From: Persicitalea jodogahamensis
GTDB lineage: Bacteria; Bacteroidota; Bacteroidia; Cytophagales; Spirosomataceae
Direction: 5' to 3'
Assembly (NCBI RefSeq): GCF_014651615.1
Contig: NZ_BMXF01000001.1
Location: forward strand, 2,327,731 to 2,391,730
Length of the DNA: 64,000 bases
Part shown: positions 8,332 through 18,300 of the stretch, piece after piece
Numbering within the stretch: the first letter of the stretch is position 1
Layout: every line of letters starts with the position of its first letter
Made by a program: the position numbers and the translations under genes
Notes under the pieces: generated by a model
The model's input: the letters and a program-made list of their open reading frames with translations, nothing else
The model's database searches: none
Told to the model about the DNA's origin: nothing

Positions 8332-9453
8332 ATGACGGAGGATAAAATTGCGATTCTTGCTCTGGTACGCACGCCCGGCGTGGGTTCCGTCACGATTCGG
8401 CAGTTGATCAGTTATTGCGGCGGGGCCGAAAAGGTTCACCGCTCTGACTACAAAAAACTCATCAAGATTCCCGGAATCGGGGACAAGGTCGCTCGTAGCA
8501 TTATCGCCAAACATGGCTGGTCCGATGCCGAGAAAGAATTTGAAAAATGTACCAAGAGCGGCATCAACCTGATTTTTTATACTGATCCGACTTACCCCAA
8601 AAGGCTCAAACCACTGTATGATTCGCCCGTGCTGCTTTACTCGCAGGGCGTAATTGACTACAATGCCGTGCGAACGGTAGGGATAGTCGGTACCCGGAAA
8701 GTTACCGACTACGGAAAGTCCGTAACCGAAACCATCATCAGAGATCTGGCCCCCTACCAGCCGCTGCTGGTGAGTGGCCTGGCCTATGGGGTCGACATCA
8801 CCGCACATCGTGCCTGTCTGAAGAACGGCCTTCCCACCGTGGGCGTTATGGCCAGTGGGCTGGATGTGATTTATCCGGCTGCTCACAAACGAACCGCCGA
8901 GGAAATGCAGGCTACCGGCGGTCTGGTTACCGAAAATCCGCTGGGTACCAAGCCTGATTTTATGCGTTTTCCTGCCCGTAACCGCATCATCGCCGGACTT
9001 AGTGACGTGACGATTGTGGTGGAATCTGCCAAAAAAGGCGGAAGCCTGATTACCACGGAATATGCCCAAAACTACCATCGTGAAGTGTATGCCGTGCCGG
9101 GCAATGTGGGTAGTCTCTACTCCGAAGGCTGCAATCAACTGATTAAGAACAACAAGGCTAGCCTTTTTTTGTCAGTGGAGGAATTGGCGAAGGATCTGCA
9201 GTGGGTAGTGGGAAAGTCAGAACCCAAAGCTCCGTCGAAGTACGACAAACCCGAGGCGGAGCTGGTTTTTGAAGGCTTCACGCAGGATGAAGGCCAAGTC
9301 TTGGCCATGCTCAAAAAAGGAGGCGATATGCAGATTGACGAAATGAGCTGGCAGAGCGGAATCCATCTGGGGAAACTGGCCACGCTGCTGCTGAATCTGG
9401 AATTTCAGGGTATGGTAAGGTCTTTGCCGGGTAAGAAATACGCGCTCATTTAG
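8332..9453 (+). CDS. dprA: DNA-processing protein DprA
   Basis: A 373-residue DprA beginning MTEDKIAILALVRTPGVGSV, which gives the conventional N-terminus; a longer in-frame extension would overlap lepB. Helix-hairpin-helix-like elements (about residues 10-70) precede the Rossmann fold with VGTRKVTDYGK and SGLAYGVDITAHRACL, and a C-terminal winged helix (about residues 310-373) is present. DprA binds single-stranded DNA and loads RecA during natural transformation. It starts only 7 bases after the lepB stop, so the two are probably co-transcribed. Confidence 0.95.
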   Translation: MTEDKIAILALVRTPGVGSVTIRQLISYCGGAEKVHRSDYKKLIKIPGIGDKVARSIIAKHGWSDAEKEFEKCTKSGINLIFYTDPTYPKRLKPLYDSPVLLYSQGVIDYNAVRTVGIVGTRKVTDYGKSVTETIIRDLAPYQPLLVSGLAYGVDITAHRACLKNGLPTVGVMASGLDVIYPAAHKRTAEEMQATGGLVTENPLGTKPDFMRFPARNRIIAGLSDVTIVVESAKKGGSLITTEYAQNYHREVYAVPGNVGSLYSEGCNQLIKNNKASLFLSVEELAKDLQWVVGKSEPKAPSKYDKPEAELVFEGFTQDEGQVLAMLKKGGDMQIDEMSWQSGIHLGKLATLLLNLEFQGMVRSLPGKKYALI

Positions 9454-9459
9454 CTGCCT

Positions 9460-10098
9460 ATGATCGACTTCAAGAGAAGCACGCTGGAATTGATCGAAAT
9501 GGGAGAGGGGCTAACCGTCGAGTTTAAGCGCACGATCGACAGCCCTTTCAAGATTGCAAGAACCCTGGCTTCCTTTGCGAATACATCCGGCGGCGTACTT
9601 TTAGTTGGTATTGCAGACAACCGCTCGACCGTCGGGATCAAATCGGAACTTCGTGAATTGCAGAAGCTGGAGCGGGCCTGTGGCGAACTGGTTGAAAAAG
9701 AATTGCTCGTTCGCTGCAAAACCGTCATGCTCGGGATGAGCAAAATTCTGCGCATCGAGATTGATGAAAGCGAGGAGAAGCCCCACTATGCCATCAATGA
9801 AAAGGGTGACCGCATTATCTACGTGCGCGCCAGGGACAAGTCGGTGCCTACCAACCGGCTGATGCTGCCCGGCGAAGGGGATGCCGCTACGGATAAGTTA
9901 CTGGCTTCCCGTCCGGTAAAGAATCTCCTCAATCACCTGAAACACCATGATAGCATCACGGAAAAGGATTTCTCCAACCTGATCAACGTTTCGGTTAAGC
10001 GCGCCACGCGGCTTCTGCACGATTTGACGGAAAGAGGCATCATCCTGAAACGCGGCAGTGGAAAGGGCGCGTTGTACAGCCTGAAATTGGTGAAGTAG
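9460..10098 (+). CDS. AlbA_2 (Schlafen-type) domain protein
   Basis: A 212-residue protein beginning 6 bases after dprA. Residues 12-60 hold the AlbA_2/Schlafen signature VEFKRTIDSPFKIARTLASF followed by NTSGGVLLVGIADN. The C-terminal 70 residues look like a winged helix (DFSNLINVSVKRATRLLHDL). The AlbA_2 fold is found in putative ATP-binding or nucleic-acid-binding regulators, and in Schlafen-type RNases. The precise role is unknown. The tight spacing suggests co-expression with dprA. Confidence 0.8.
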   Translation: MIDFKRSTLELIEMGEGLTVEFKRTIDSPFKIARTLASFANTSGGVLLVGIADNRSTVGIKSELRELQKLERACGELVEKELLVRCKTVMLGMSKILRIEIDESEEKPHYAINEKGDRIIYVRARDKSVPTNRLMLPGEGDAATDKLLASRPVKNLLNHLKHHDSITEKDFSNLINVSVKRATRLLHDLTERGIILKRGSGKGALYSLKLVK

Positions 10099-10209
10099 TT
10101 TCAAGGTCGTGTAAACCATTGTCTAGGTAAAGTTTTTTTCAAAATATTTGCCGCCTTTTCCAACCTTTTCTGCCAAAAGACGGTCTATCCACTAAAACCC
10201 AGGCGCGTT

Positions 10210-10752
10210 ATGAAGAAAAGCATCTCCATTCTCTCTTTATTGCTGGTGTTCGGCCTGATCAGCTGCGACCCAGCCGTTGATCGAACCGTTGGCGGCCCGG
10301 AATTCGAGGGCACGGGCTACCGGGCGGTATACGCCACCGCCGAAGAAATCGCCAAAATAGAAACCCAGGCTCCCCGACCGCTGCGCCAGCCCGGCAAGAT
10401 TTACGTGCAGGGCAACTACCTGTTCGTCAACGAGCAGGGGGAAGGCGTGCACGTGATCGACAATACAGACCCGGCCAAACCCCTTAAAATCTCTTTCCTG
10501 AAAATCCCCGGCAACAACGACATTGCCGCCAAGGGCCAATACCTCTATGCCGATAATGCCCGCGACCTGGTGGTCATAAATATTGCCGATCCTACCAGTG
10601 TCAAGTTGGTAAAACGAATTGAGAACGCAATCCCGTCGCAGGATTACCCTTCGCTGCAGCAGGTGTACTTTGAATGCCCGGACAGCAAGAAAGGCGTTAT
10701 CATTGCCTGGGAAAAGGTTTCGATGGCTTCACCGCCTGCATGCTTTCGTTGA
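10210..10752 (+). CDS. LVIVD-repeat lipoprotein (short member)
   Basis: A 180-residue protein with a lipoprotein signal (MKKSISILSLLLVFGLISC, lipobox ending at Cys19). Two LVIVD-type beta-propeller repeats can be seen (VHVIDNTDPAKP and LVVINIADPTS). It ends with a cysteine-containing tail, YFECPDSKK and then PPACFR. Such repeats form bladed propellers that act as surface binding scaffolds; no enzyme motif is visible. It lies 50 bases before a longer LVIVD paralogue, and the pair is probably an operon. I considered truncation but see no frameshifted continuation. Confidence 0.7.
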   Translation: MKKSISILSLLLVFGLISCDPAVDRTVGGPEFEGTGYRAVYATAEEIAKIETQAPRPLRQPGKIYVQGNYLFVNEQGEGVHVIDNTDPAKPLKISFLKIPGNNDIAAKGQYLYADNARDLVVINIADPTSVKLVKRIENAIPSQDYPSLQQVYFECPDSKKGVIIAWEKVSMASPPACFR

Positions 10753-10801
10753 GGTAGGGGGTAGTAGCTAATGAATAACTTCTAAAAACTGGGTATAGAT
10801 T

Positions 10802-11581
10802 ATGAAAGCGAAATTCACCAAGTGTACTTCGTTCCTTGTGGCTCTCCTGGTCACTTCGGGTCTTATTTGGGGGTGTAGTTCGGGGCTGGACTCAGCCAAT
10901 GTTTCGCCCGGCTCGCAAACGGGTGTTGGCGGATCGATGGCGCGCTTTGCCATTACGGGCAACACGCTCTATATCGCCACAAAACAGAGTCTGGAAGTCT
11001 ATGATATTACGCAACCCGACCAGCCTGTCCGAACTACCAGGAGGGATTTGGGCGTAGGGATTGAAACGATTTTTCCTTATAAAAACAATTTGTTCATCGG
11101 GTCAAATAACGGAATGTACATTTTTGATAATTCCGATCCCAAAGCCCCGCGCCAACTTAGTTTTTACTCCCATATCCAAAGCTGCGACCCGGTGGTAGTG
11201 CAGGGCAACTACGCCTACGTCACCCTGCGTAACGGCTCGACCTGCCGGCAACAGTTCAACACTTTGTCGTCGCTGGATGTCGTGGATATCTCCAACCTGT
11301 CGAACCCTCGCCTGATGACCAGCATAAATATGGAGTCCCCTTACGGTCTGGGTGTGGATGGCAACCGGCTTTTCGTGGGTGAAGGCAGCCGGGGACTCAA
11401 ACTATTCGATATTTCTGACCCGCTTAAGCCCGTACTGAAAGAATTCCGAAGCGACATACCAACCTACGACGTGATCCCCTACCGCTCGACACTCATCATT
11501 ACGGGAGAGAAAGGGATTTTCCAGTACCGCTACGACGACAGGGATCAGTTCGATCTGCTGAGTAAAATACTGGTCGAATGA
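10802..11581 (+). CDS. LVIVD-repeat lipoprotein
   Basis: A 259-residue protein with a lipoprotein-type signal (VALLVTSGLIWGCSS, Cys25). Four LVIVD-like repeats can be read: LEVYDITQPDQP, MYIFDNSDPKAP, LDVVDISNLSNP and LKLFDISDPLKP. This implies a small beta-propeller anchored to a membrane. The function is unknown. The stop codon overlaps the next start by 4 bases (ATGA), so the downstream exported protein is translationally coupled, suggesting a three-gene envelope module together with the shorter LVIVD gene. Confidence 0.8.
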   Translation: MKAKFTKCTSFLVALLVTSGLIWGCSSGLDSANVSPGSQTGVGGSMARFAITGNTLYIATKQSLEVYDITQPDQPVRTTRRDLGVGIETIFPYKNNLFIGSNNGMYIFDNSDPKAPRQLSFYSHIQSCDPVVVQGNYAYVTLRNGSTCRQQFNTLSSLDVVDISNLSNPRLMTSINMESPYGLGVDGNRLFVGEGSRGLKLFDISDPLKPVLKEFRSDIPTYDVIPYRSTLIITGEKGIFQYRYDDRDQFDLLSKILVE

Positions 11582-12264
11582 GAAAGTGTTTGACACTGGT
11601 GTGGCTGATATTGGCCGGAACCAACACTTTCGCCCAAATTCCGAAGCCCGATAGCCTTGGAGCAATCATCATTCTGAAAATTACGCCTCTTGCGTTGTTT
11701 GACCTGGACAACACCGTGCAGGTAGGTCTGGAAGTACCAATGAAAAACCCTGCCTGGACTATTCAGCAGGAGGCGGGCTACGGTCACTCAGCTTTCAACC
11801 TTTGGTACGGCGAACGCAGGCAGCATCCAGATCGGGAGACCTGGCGGTTTCGGACCCAAATCCGTTACTATTTCCGGCAACAGAACCAGAACAGCCCTTA
11901 TCTGGCGGGCGAGTATTTGTTCAAAAAAAATAGTGAGGAAAAATACGAGAGCGTGGGTGTCGACTGCACGAATGGACCATTCGGCCCTTGCGCTTATTTC
12001 CAGAACCGCGCCACGCACCTCGGTCGTTTTGTCAGCGCTTTTCACGTAAAGTGGGGGTGGCAATTTCCTATGGGTGAGCGGATGACATTCGATACGTATG
12101 TAGGTGGTGGAATCCGGTCACTTACGGTCAGGTACCTGAGCCTGCCCGAAAATGCTCAGATCAACAATGGTAGAGGATTCTTTGATTTCCGTACCGACAG
12201 ACCCGGGCGGTACGGCCCTTTGCCCAGTTTCTCGGCGGGCTTTCACTTTGGATGGCGGCTGTAA
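11578..12264 (+). CDS. Exported protein, probable outer-membrane beta-barrel
   Basis: A 228-residue protein with a signal peptide (MRKCLTLVWLILAGTNTFAQ). The rest has alternating amphipathic strands and aromatic residues (LFDLDNTVQVGLEVP, RTQIRYYFRQQ) and ends in an aromatic/hydrophobic strand (SAGFHFGWRL), as in small outer-membrane barrels of the DUF3575 type. No family assignment is certain. It overlaps the LVIVD gene by 4 bases. Confidence 0.65.
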   Translation: MRKCLTLVWLILAGTNTFAQIPKPDSLGAIIILKITPLALFDLDNTVQVGLEVPMKNPAWTIQQEAGYGHSAFNLWYGERRQHPDRETWRFRTQIRYYFRQQNQNSPYLAGEYLFKKNSEEKYESVGVDCTNGPFGPCAYFQNRATHLGRFVSAFHVKWGWQFPMGERMTFDTYVGGGIRSLTVRYLSLPENAQINNGRGFFDFRTDRPGRYGPLPSFSAGFHFGWRL

Positions 12265-12278
12265 ATCTCCATTTTCCT

Positions 12279-12286
12279 TATCTTTG
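12279..12286 (+). promoter_or_regulatory. Candidate -7 promoter element for pyrB
   Basis: TATCTTTG matches TAnnTTTG exactly and lies 24 bases before the pyrB ATG, in the 45-base gap after the preceding gene. The implied leader is short (about 15-18 nt). No -33 element is visible at the usual spacing. Confidence 0.5.
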
Positions 12287-12309
12287 CCAAACTTTCCCAC
12301 AAAAAGGCA

Positions 12310-13230
12310 ATGGCACAACTCTCGGTTCGGCATTTATTAGGGATCAAGAATCTGAACGAAACGGATATTCACACGATTCTCGACACCGCGGCTCAGTTTA
12401 AAGAAGTCATTAACCGCCCGATCAAGAAAGTACCTTCACTGCGTGACATTACCATCGCCAACGTTTTTTTTGAAAATTCCACCCGTACCCGTCTTTCCTT
12501 CGAACTAGCCGAAAAACGCCTTTCGGCGGATGTCGTTAACTTCTCGGCTTCGGGTAGTTCGGTAACGAAAGGCGAAACACTGCTTGACACCGTCAACAAT
12601 ATCCTGGCCATGAAGGTGGACATGATTGTGATGCGCCACAGCAGTCCGGGAGCAGCGCATTACCTCTCGACCCGGATTCCGGCCAATGTCGTTAACGCAG
12701 GCGATGGTACCCATGAGCACCCGACCCAGGCATTGCTCGATGCTTTTTCGATGCGGGAGAAACTGGGCGATTTACGGGGCAAGAAAATCGCGATTATCGG
12801 TGATATTCTCCATTCCCGGGTAGCGCTTTCCAACATTTTTTGTCTCCAGAAACTTGGGGCCGAAGTAATGGTCTGCGGGCCAACTACGCTCATCCCAAAG
12901 TACCTGCCCGAACTGGGGGTGAAAGTTGGCCACGACGTAAAGGCTGCACTACGCTGGTGCGATGTGGCCAATGTGCTGCGCATCCAGCTGGAAAGGCAGC
13001 AAATCAAGTACTTTCCCTCGCTTCGTGAGTACTCGCTGTACTTCGGCATCGACAAAGCCATGCTCGACGAACTTGACCGCGAGATTGTGCTGATGCACCC
13101 AGGGCCCATCAACCGCGGCGTCGAACTTTCATCCGACGCGGCCGATTCGGCGCATTCGATAATACTGAATCAGGTTGAGAACGGTGTTGCCGTGCGGATG
13201 GCCGTATTATTCCTGTTGGCGCAGCAGTAA
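12310..13230 (+). CDS. pyrB: Aspartate carbamoyltransferase catalytic chain
   Basis: A 306-residue PyrB. The carbamoyl-phosphate-binding motif FFENSTRTRLSFE is at about residues 54-66, HPTQALLD in the middle, and the aspartate-binding MHPGPINRGVE near residue 262. It condenses carbamoyl phosphate with aspartate in pyrimidine synthesis. No pyrI regulatory chain is adjacent, and the next plus-strand gene is an unrelated transporter. Length and motifs are complete. Confidence 0.96.
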   Translation: MAQLSVRHLLGIKNLNETDIHTILDTAAQFKEVINRPIKKVPSLRDITIANVFFENSTRTRLSFELAEKRLSADVVNFSASGSSVTKGETLLDTVNNILAMKVDMIVMRHSSPGAAHYLSTRIPANVVNAGDGTHEHPTQALLDAFSMREKLGDLRGKKIAIIGDILHSRVALSNIFCLQKLGAEVMVCGPTTLIPKYLPELGVKVGHDVKAALRWCDVANVLRIQLERQQIKYFPSLREYSLYFGIDKAMLDELDREIVLMHPGPINRGVELSSDAADSAHSIILNQVENGVAVRMAVLFLLAQQ

Positions 13231-13347
13231 TTTCAAAAGGAAGAGAGGGGTTCTCCCAAAGTGTGGTATAAGTAGTTTCGATCGTCGCCATTCTTTTTCA
13301 GCCAAATCGCTGAACCGCATCAGCGGCTCTGCCTGAACGAAAAAAAG

Positions 13348-14298
13348 ATGAGATCCTACTTTTACACTCTTTCAATCATCGCCGCCGCTACACTGGCAAT
13401 GATTTTTCCCGATCCGTTTACAGTCATTGCGGGTTTCGAACTAAAAAACCTGATCGTACCCCTGCTGATGATTATCATGTTCGGCATGGGTACCACCATG
13501 GGCGTGAAAGACTTCGAGGGGGTAGTTAAAAATCCCCGCTCGGTATTTATCGGAATTTTGTGCCAGTTTTCGATCATGCCCATAGTGGGTTACACCCTGG
13601 GGACGAGTTTTGACTTTCCACCCGAAGTGGCGGCCGGGGTCATTCTGGTGGGTAGTTCACCCAGTGGGCTGGCCTCTAACGTGATGGCTTACATTGCCAA
13701 GGCCAATGTCGCCCTGTCGCTTACCATCACAGCCGTGGCGACTTTGCTTGCACCACTGCTTACACCTGCCCTGATGAAGTGGCTGGCTGGGACGATGGTA
13801 GAGGTGGATTTTCTGAAAATGATGGTCGATATACTTAAAATGATCATTCTTCCGATCGGGCTGGGACTACTTGTCAACTACATTTTCCGGAAACAGACGG
13901 TCTGGCTGAATCGGTATATGCCGCTGGTGTCAATGGTCGGCATCGCTCTCATTATCTGCATCATTACCGCCGCCGGACGCGAAAGTTTGCTCACAATAGG
14001 CGTGGCTTTGGTGGCTTGTACACTCCTTCACAACCTATTGGGGTACGCGCTGGGTTACGGTATGGCAAAACTCTTCCGGCTGCCCGAGCAGGATTGTCGC
14101 ACGGTTTCGCTGGAAGTCGGCCTGCAAAACGGAGGTCTGGCATCAGGTCTTGCATTGCAAATGGGCAAAGTTGCCACGGTAGGCTTAGCTCCCGCGCTGT
14201 TTGGGCCAATCATGAATATCACGGGGTCGATTCTGGCCAGTTTCTGGGGTAAAAAACCTGTCGATCTACCGGAAGCTGCCGCGGCTGAAATGACCTGA
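13348..14298 (+). CDS. Bile acid:sodium symporter family transporter
   Basis: A 316-residue, strongly hydrophobic protein with about nine or ten membrane segments and the BASS/SBF hallmarks: VGSSPSGLASNVMAYIAKANVALS in the first repeat (residues about 110-135) and EVGLQNGGLASGLALQMGK in the second (about 245-265). These crossover motifs hold the sodium ions and the organic anion substrate. Actual substrates in this family include bile acids, pyruvate, pantoate and keto acids, so substrate is undetermined. It stands alone between pyrB and the small lipoproteins. Confidence 0.9.
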   Translation: MRSYFYTLSIIAAATLAMIFPDPFTVIAGFELKNLIVPLLMIIMFGMGTTMGVKDFEGVVKNPRSVFIGILCQFSIMPIVGYTLGTSFDFPPEVAAGVILVGSSPSGLASNVMAYIAKANVALSLTITAVATLLAPLLTPALMKWLAGTMVEVDFLKMMVDILKMIILPIGLGLLVNYIFRKQTVWLNRYMPLVSMVGIALIICIITAAGRESLLTIGVALVACTLLHNLLGYALGYGMAKLFRLPEQDCRTVSLEVGLQNGGLASGLALQMGKVATVGLAPALFGPIMNITGSILASFWGKKPVDLPEAAAAEMT

Positions 14299-14413
14299 AT
14301 GATGAGAGAAATAGGTTCACCGTTCAATAACTGACAAGCTTTTTCGAAGGGTTTTTGGGGTGAGGGCTTTTTATTTGTGAGGATAATATATCTAATCCTC
14401 TGATAATAGCCTG

Positions 14414-14788
14414 ATGAAAAAGACAGCCCTGCCTTTCACCTCGGTACTGATCTGGTTGGTTTTGGCCGCCCTCACCACTGGACTTTCCTGCAAATCGGAC
14501 AACGATGCCGAACCGGATCCAACCACCCAACTTACCGGAAAATGGTGGTGTGACGATGCCAGAATTCTGGCGGATCAGTATTTCAATCCTGACGGTACTT
14601 TTCAGCAGCGATTCAATGGAACGACTGAAACGGGCAAGTGGAGATTTTCACCGGATAAGAAGACTATACTGGTCTCTGACGTGGCTGGCAATGTAGTGGG
14701 AAGTTGGTCTTACTCGCTCATAGAAGTATCGGCGAGCAAACTCGTGTTGTCTTATTTCAGTAATGCCTCGTTTTCTCCCTGTCCTTGA
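14414..14788 (+). CDS. Small lipocalin-like lipoprotein, copy 1
   Basis: A 124-residue protein with a lipoprotein signal (FTSVLIWLVLAALTTGLSC). The mature part (LTGKWWCDD, FNPDGTFQQRF, TETGKWRFSPDKKTI) has the pattern of lipocalin-like/DUF4488-type small beta-barrel proteins of Bacteroidota. It is paralogous to the following gene, with which it shares the KWWC core, the TG(K/R)W strand and a C-terminal Cys. Function unknown. Confidence 0.7.
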   Translation: MKKTALPFTSVLIWLVLAALTTGLSCKSDNDAEPDPTTQLTGKWWCDDARILADQYFNPDGTFQQRFNGTTETGKWRFSPDKKTILVSDVAGNVVGSWSYSLIEVSASKLVLSYFSNASFSPCP

Positions 14789-14880
14789 ACGCTATGCCCA
14801 ATTCAGGTAATTTTTAACCTTTGGATTCGTTTTTGGTATGATTCATACAAACCAATCCCGTTCATTACCTTAGATACCCC

Positions 14881-15240
14881 ATGAAAAATAGGACAGTTGC
14901 CTGCTGGATGCTCATGTTTAGCTTAGCGTTCATGTTTTCCTGTAAAAGTAAAGATGTGAAACCCGACGTCAGAACCATGCTCACGTCCAAGTGGTGGTGC
15001 CATGACAAAAAGCTGCTGAACGACTTGAATTTCAACAGCGATGGGGCGGTTCAGGAACGATACGAAGGTAAAGTCGAGACAGGTCGCTGGACACTGTCGT
15101 CCGACGAAAAAACGATTGAAATAATTCAGGTAGGCGGAAACAACAACGGTACCCGTACATTCGGCCTTGAGCAACTGACCGACGAGCAGCTTATTCTTAC
15201 CTTTTTCGGTGCGGAGAACACTTACAGCAAATGTGAATAG
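14881..15240 (+). CDS. Small lipocalin-like lipoprotein, copy 2
   Basis: A 119-residue lipoprotein (MLMFSLAFMFSC signal) whose mature part LTSKWWCHDKKLLNDLNF and VETGRWTLSSDEKTI aligns throughout with the gene 93 bases upstream. The pair is an evident tandem duplication that has diverged well. It is followed 21 bases later by a strong terminator hairpin. Function unknown. Confidence 0.7.
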   Translation: MKNRTVACWMLMFSLAFMFSCKSKDVKPDVRTMLTSKWWCHDKKLLNDLNFNSDGAVQERYEGKVETGRWTLSSDEKTIEIIQVGGNNNGTRTFGLEQLTDEQLILTFFGAENTYSKCE

Positions 15241-15261
15241 AAAAGAAAAAAATAAAAGTAT

Positions 15262-15294
15262 AAAAAAGGCAAGTCCATTGGACTTGCCTTTTTT
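15262..15294. terminator. Bidirectional intrinsic terminator
   Basis: A perfect 15-bp stem, AAAAAAGGCAAGTCC paired with GGACTTGCCTTTTTT around an ATT loop. The A and T tracts make it functional in both directions, which suits its place between the plus-strand lipoprotein gene and the minus-strand metal-efflux operon that converges on it. Confidence 0.93.
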
Positions 15295-15316
15295 GCCTAC
15301 CAGAACCTATGAAATA

Positions 15317-18300
15317 TTATGCGTTTGCCAGTGCCAACTCTCCTTCGGGTTGACTGTTTTCGTTAATAGGCTTCTCTTTTTTGCGATAAAAACCCCAGAA
15401 GATTATGGGGAATACCAGCAACGTTAGCACAGTTGCGGTGATTAAGCCCCCTATAATGATTACCGCAAGTGGTTTTTGCGATTCGGAGCCGATGCCTGTG
15501 GAAAGTGCGGCGGGCATAAGGCCGATGGAAGCCATGAGGGCCGTCATGACTACGGGACGGGTTCGCACTTTCACGCCCTCACGGATCGCGAATGCCAAAG
15601 GCATTCGCCGGTGCAGGTTGTTATGGAATTCCGAAATCAGGATCACGCCATTCTGAATGCATATCCCCAGCAGGGCGATGAAGCCCACACCCGCCGAGAT
15701 GCCGAAGTTGATGCCCGTCAGGTGCAGGGCGATAATTCCCCCGATGAGGGCGAATGGTACATTCGTCAGCACGATCAGCGAATCCTTGATATTGCCGAAC
15801 ATCACGAATAGAATCACGAAAATGCCGATCAGACTGATGGGAACTACCTGCGCCAGCCGCTTGGTGGCTCGTACCTGATTCTCGAACTCGCCCGTCCAAC
15901 CCACGCTGTAACCCGGCGGTAGTTTCAGGTTTTCGCCCACGTTCTTCTGCGCTTCGGCAATGGTGCTGCCCAAGTCGCGGTCACGAACTGAGAACTTCAC
16001 ACCAATGAATCGCTTGGTGTTGTCGCGGTAGATAAAAGCCGGACCTGTGGAGCGTCGAATGGTGGCGATTTCCTTCAGCGGAATTTTGGTGCCATTGATG
16101 GCGGGTACTTTCAGGGCCGACATATCCTTATCGTCTTTCCGGTACTCGCGGGAGTAGCGCACCCGCACGTCGAATTTTTTCTCCCCCTCGTACTTTTGGG
16201 TGGCAGTCTTGCCACCGAATGCCATTTCCAGTACTGCCTGGGCATCGGCAATTTTGATGCCGTATGCGGCCATTTTCTCACGGTCAAGAATCACGCTCAA
16301 CTCGGGCTGCCCCACGTTGCGCAGGATGCCTACATCCTCGATACCGGGAACGTGTTCAATTTCCTTGATTACCTGGTTGGCCAGCCCGTCAAGTTTGTCG
16401 AGATCGTCGCCGTATATTTTAACGGCGTTGGAGGCGTTGATGCCCGCGACACTCTCGGCCACGTTGTCGATGATGGGTTGGGAGTAGTTGTAGCCGATAC
16501 CCTGGTACTTGGAGAGCGAATCGTTCATCTCGCGCACCAGGTCGTCCATCGAAATTTTTCGGGCCCAGTCATCTTTGGGTTTGAGGTTAACCTGCATCTG
16601 CACGTAGTAGAAGCCACTAGGATCGGTGCCATCGTTGCTCCGGCCGGCCTGAGAAAGTACCCCGTTCACTTCCGGGAACTCGCCTAATTCCTTGCGCAGA
16701 GTGGCGGTCATCCGCACCGTTTCGGGAAGGCTGTAACTCATCGGTAGCTTGGCCTCTACCCACAGGGCACCTTCATTGAGTTGAGGCAAAAACTCGGTTC
16801 CCAGCAGGCTGGCCGACAGGAAGGTGACGCAAATGACGACCACGGACACCAGCACAGTAAGTTTTTTATGGGTAAAAGTCCAGCGGAAGCCTTTTTCAAC
16901 GATTCGATTCCAGAAATTGACAAATGGATTATGCTTTTCGCGGACGTTTTTATTCAAAAATAGATGGCATAGTACCGGCACCAGCGTCAGCGTGAACAGC
17001 AAAGCCCCCAGTAAGGCAAAACCCAGCGTGTAGGCCAGCGGACTGAACATTTTTCCTTCCACTTTCTGGAAGGAAAAGATGGGTAGCAAAGCGGTGATGA
17101 TAATGAGTTTGGAGAAGAAAATGGCTTTGCCCATCTCGGTGCCCGTCTTCTTGATGACGCTGCCGATGGCCAGCTTATTATACTTCTCCATGCCCTGCTT
17201 GATCGCCAAATGATCCAGAGCTACGAAAATCCCCTCGACCATAACCACGGCCCCGTCGATGATGATGCCGAAGTCCACCGCGCCCAGCGATAGCAGGTTG
17301 GCACTCATTCCCTTCGCTTTCAGGCACAAAATTGCGAATAACAAAGCCAGCGGAATGACAATGGATACGGTAAGGGTAGTTCGCCAGTCGGCCATGAAAA
17401 GAAACACGATGACCGTAACCAGCACGATACCCTCAACGACGTTATGCATCACGGTATGCGTCGTGAAATTCATCAGATTATCTCGGTCGTAAAAGGTCGC
17501 CATCTTCACATCCTTGGGCAGCACACGCTCGTTGAGTTCAGTGATTTTCTCTTTTACGCGGGCGAGTACTTCGTTCGGGTTTTCGCCTTTGCGCATCACC
17601 ACGATACCCTCCACCACGTCGTCGCTGCTGTCAAGGCCTACCTGACCCACGCGAGGCATGGAGCTCTCCCGGATGTCGGCCACGTTCTTGACCAGTATCG
17701 GATTACCGTCCGCATCGTCGATGATGATATTTCCGATGTCCTGCTCGGAATTGAGCAATCCAACACCCCGCACCACGTAAGCCTGACCGTTTTTTTCGAT
17801 GACATCGCCACCCACGTTGACGTTGCTTTCCTGCACCGCCTCGTACACTTGCAGGGGGCTGATATCGTACTTGGCCAGGCGATTCGGGTCCACGCTTACC
17901 TCGTACGTTTTTTCCTGACCGCCGAAAGCCACGATGTCGGCCACGCCGGGGATGGCCCGGAGCTGACGGTCGATGGTCCAGGTCTGGATTGTCAGCAAGT
18001 CGCGGGTGTCGCGGGTGGGGCTTTCGAGGACGTAGCGGAAAATCTCGCCCGTCGGACCGTAGGGTGGCTGCACGTCTGGTTCTACTTCTTCGGGCAGGGA
18101 TATCGTGCGCAACTGGTTGTTGACCTGTTGCCGGGCAAAAGCGTCTTCCACCTCGTCATCGAAGATAATCTTGATGACAGAAAGCCCGAACATGGTGATG
18201 CTGCGGACGCTCGTTTTCTTCTGTACCGAGTTCATGGCGATCTCGATGGGGGTAGTCACAAACCGCTCGATTTCCTCGGCAGAGCGACCGTTCCACTCCG

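Noticed and set aside
10210-10752. First LVIVD gene as a frameshifted pseudogene
   Set aside because: No continuation of propeller repeats is visible in other frames before the next gene, and the short form looks complete.
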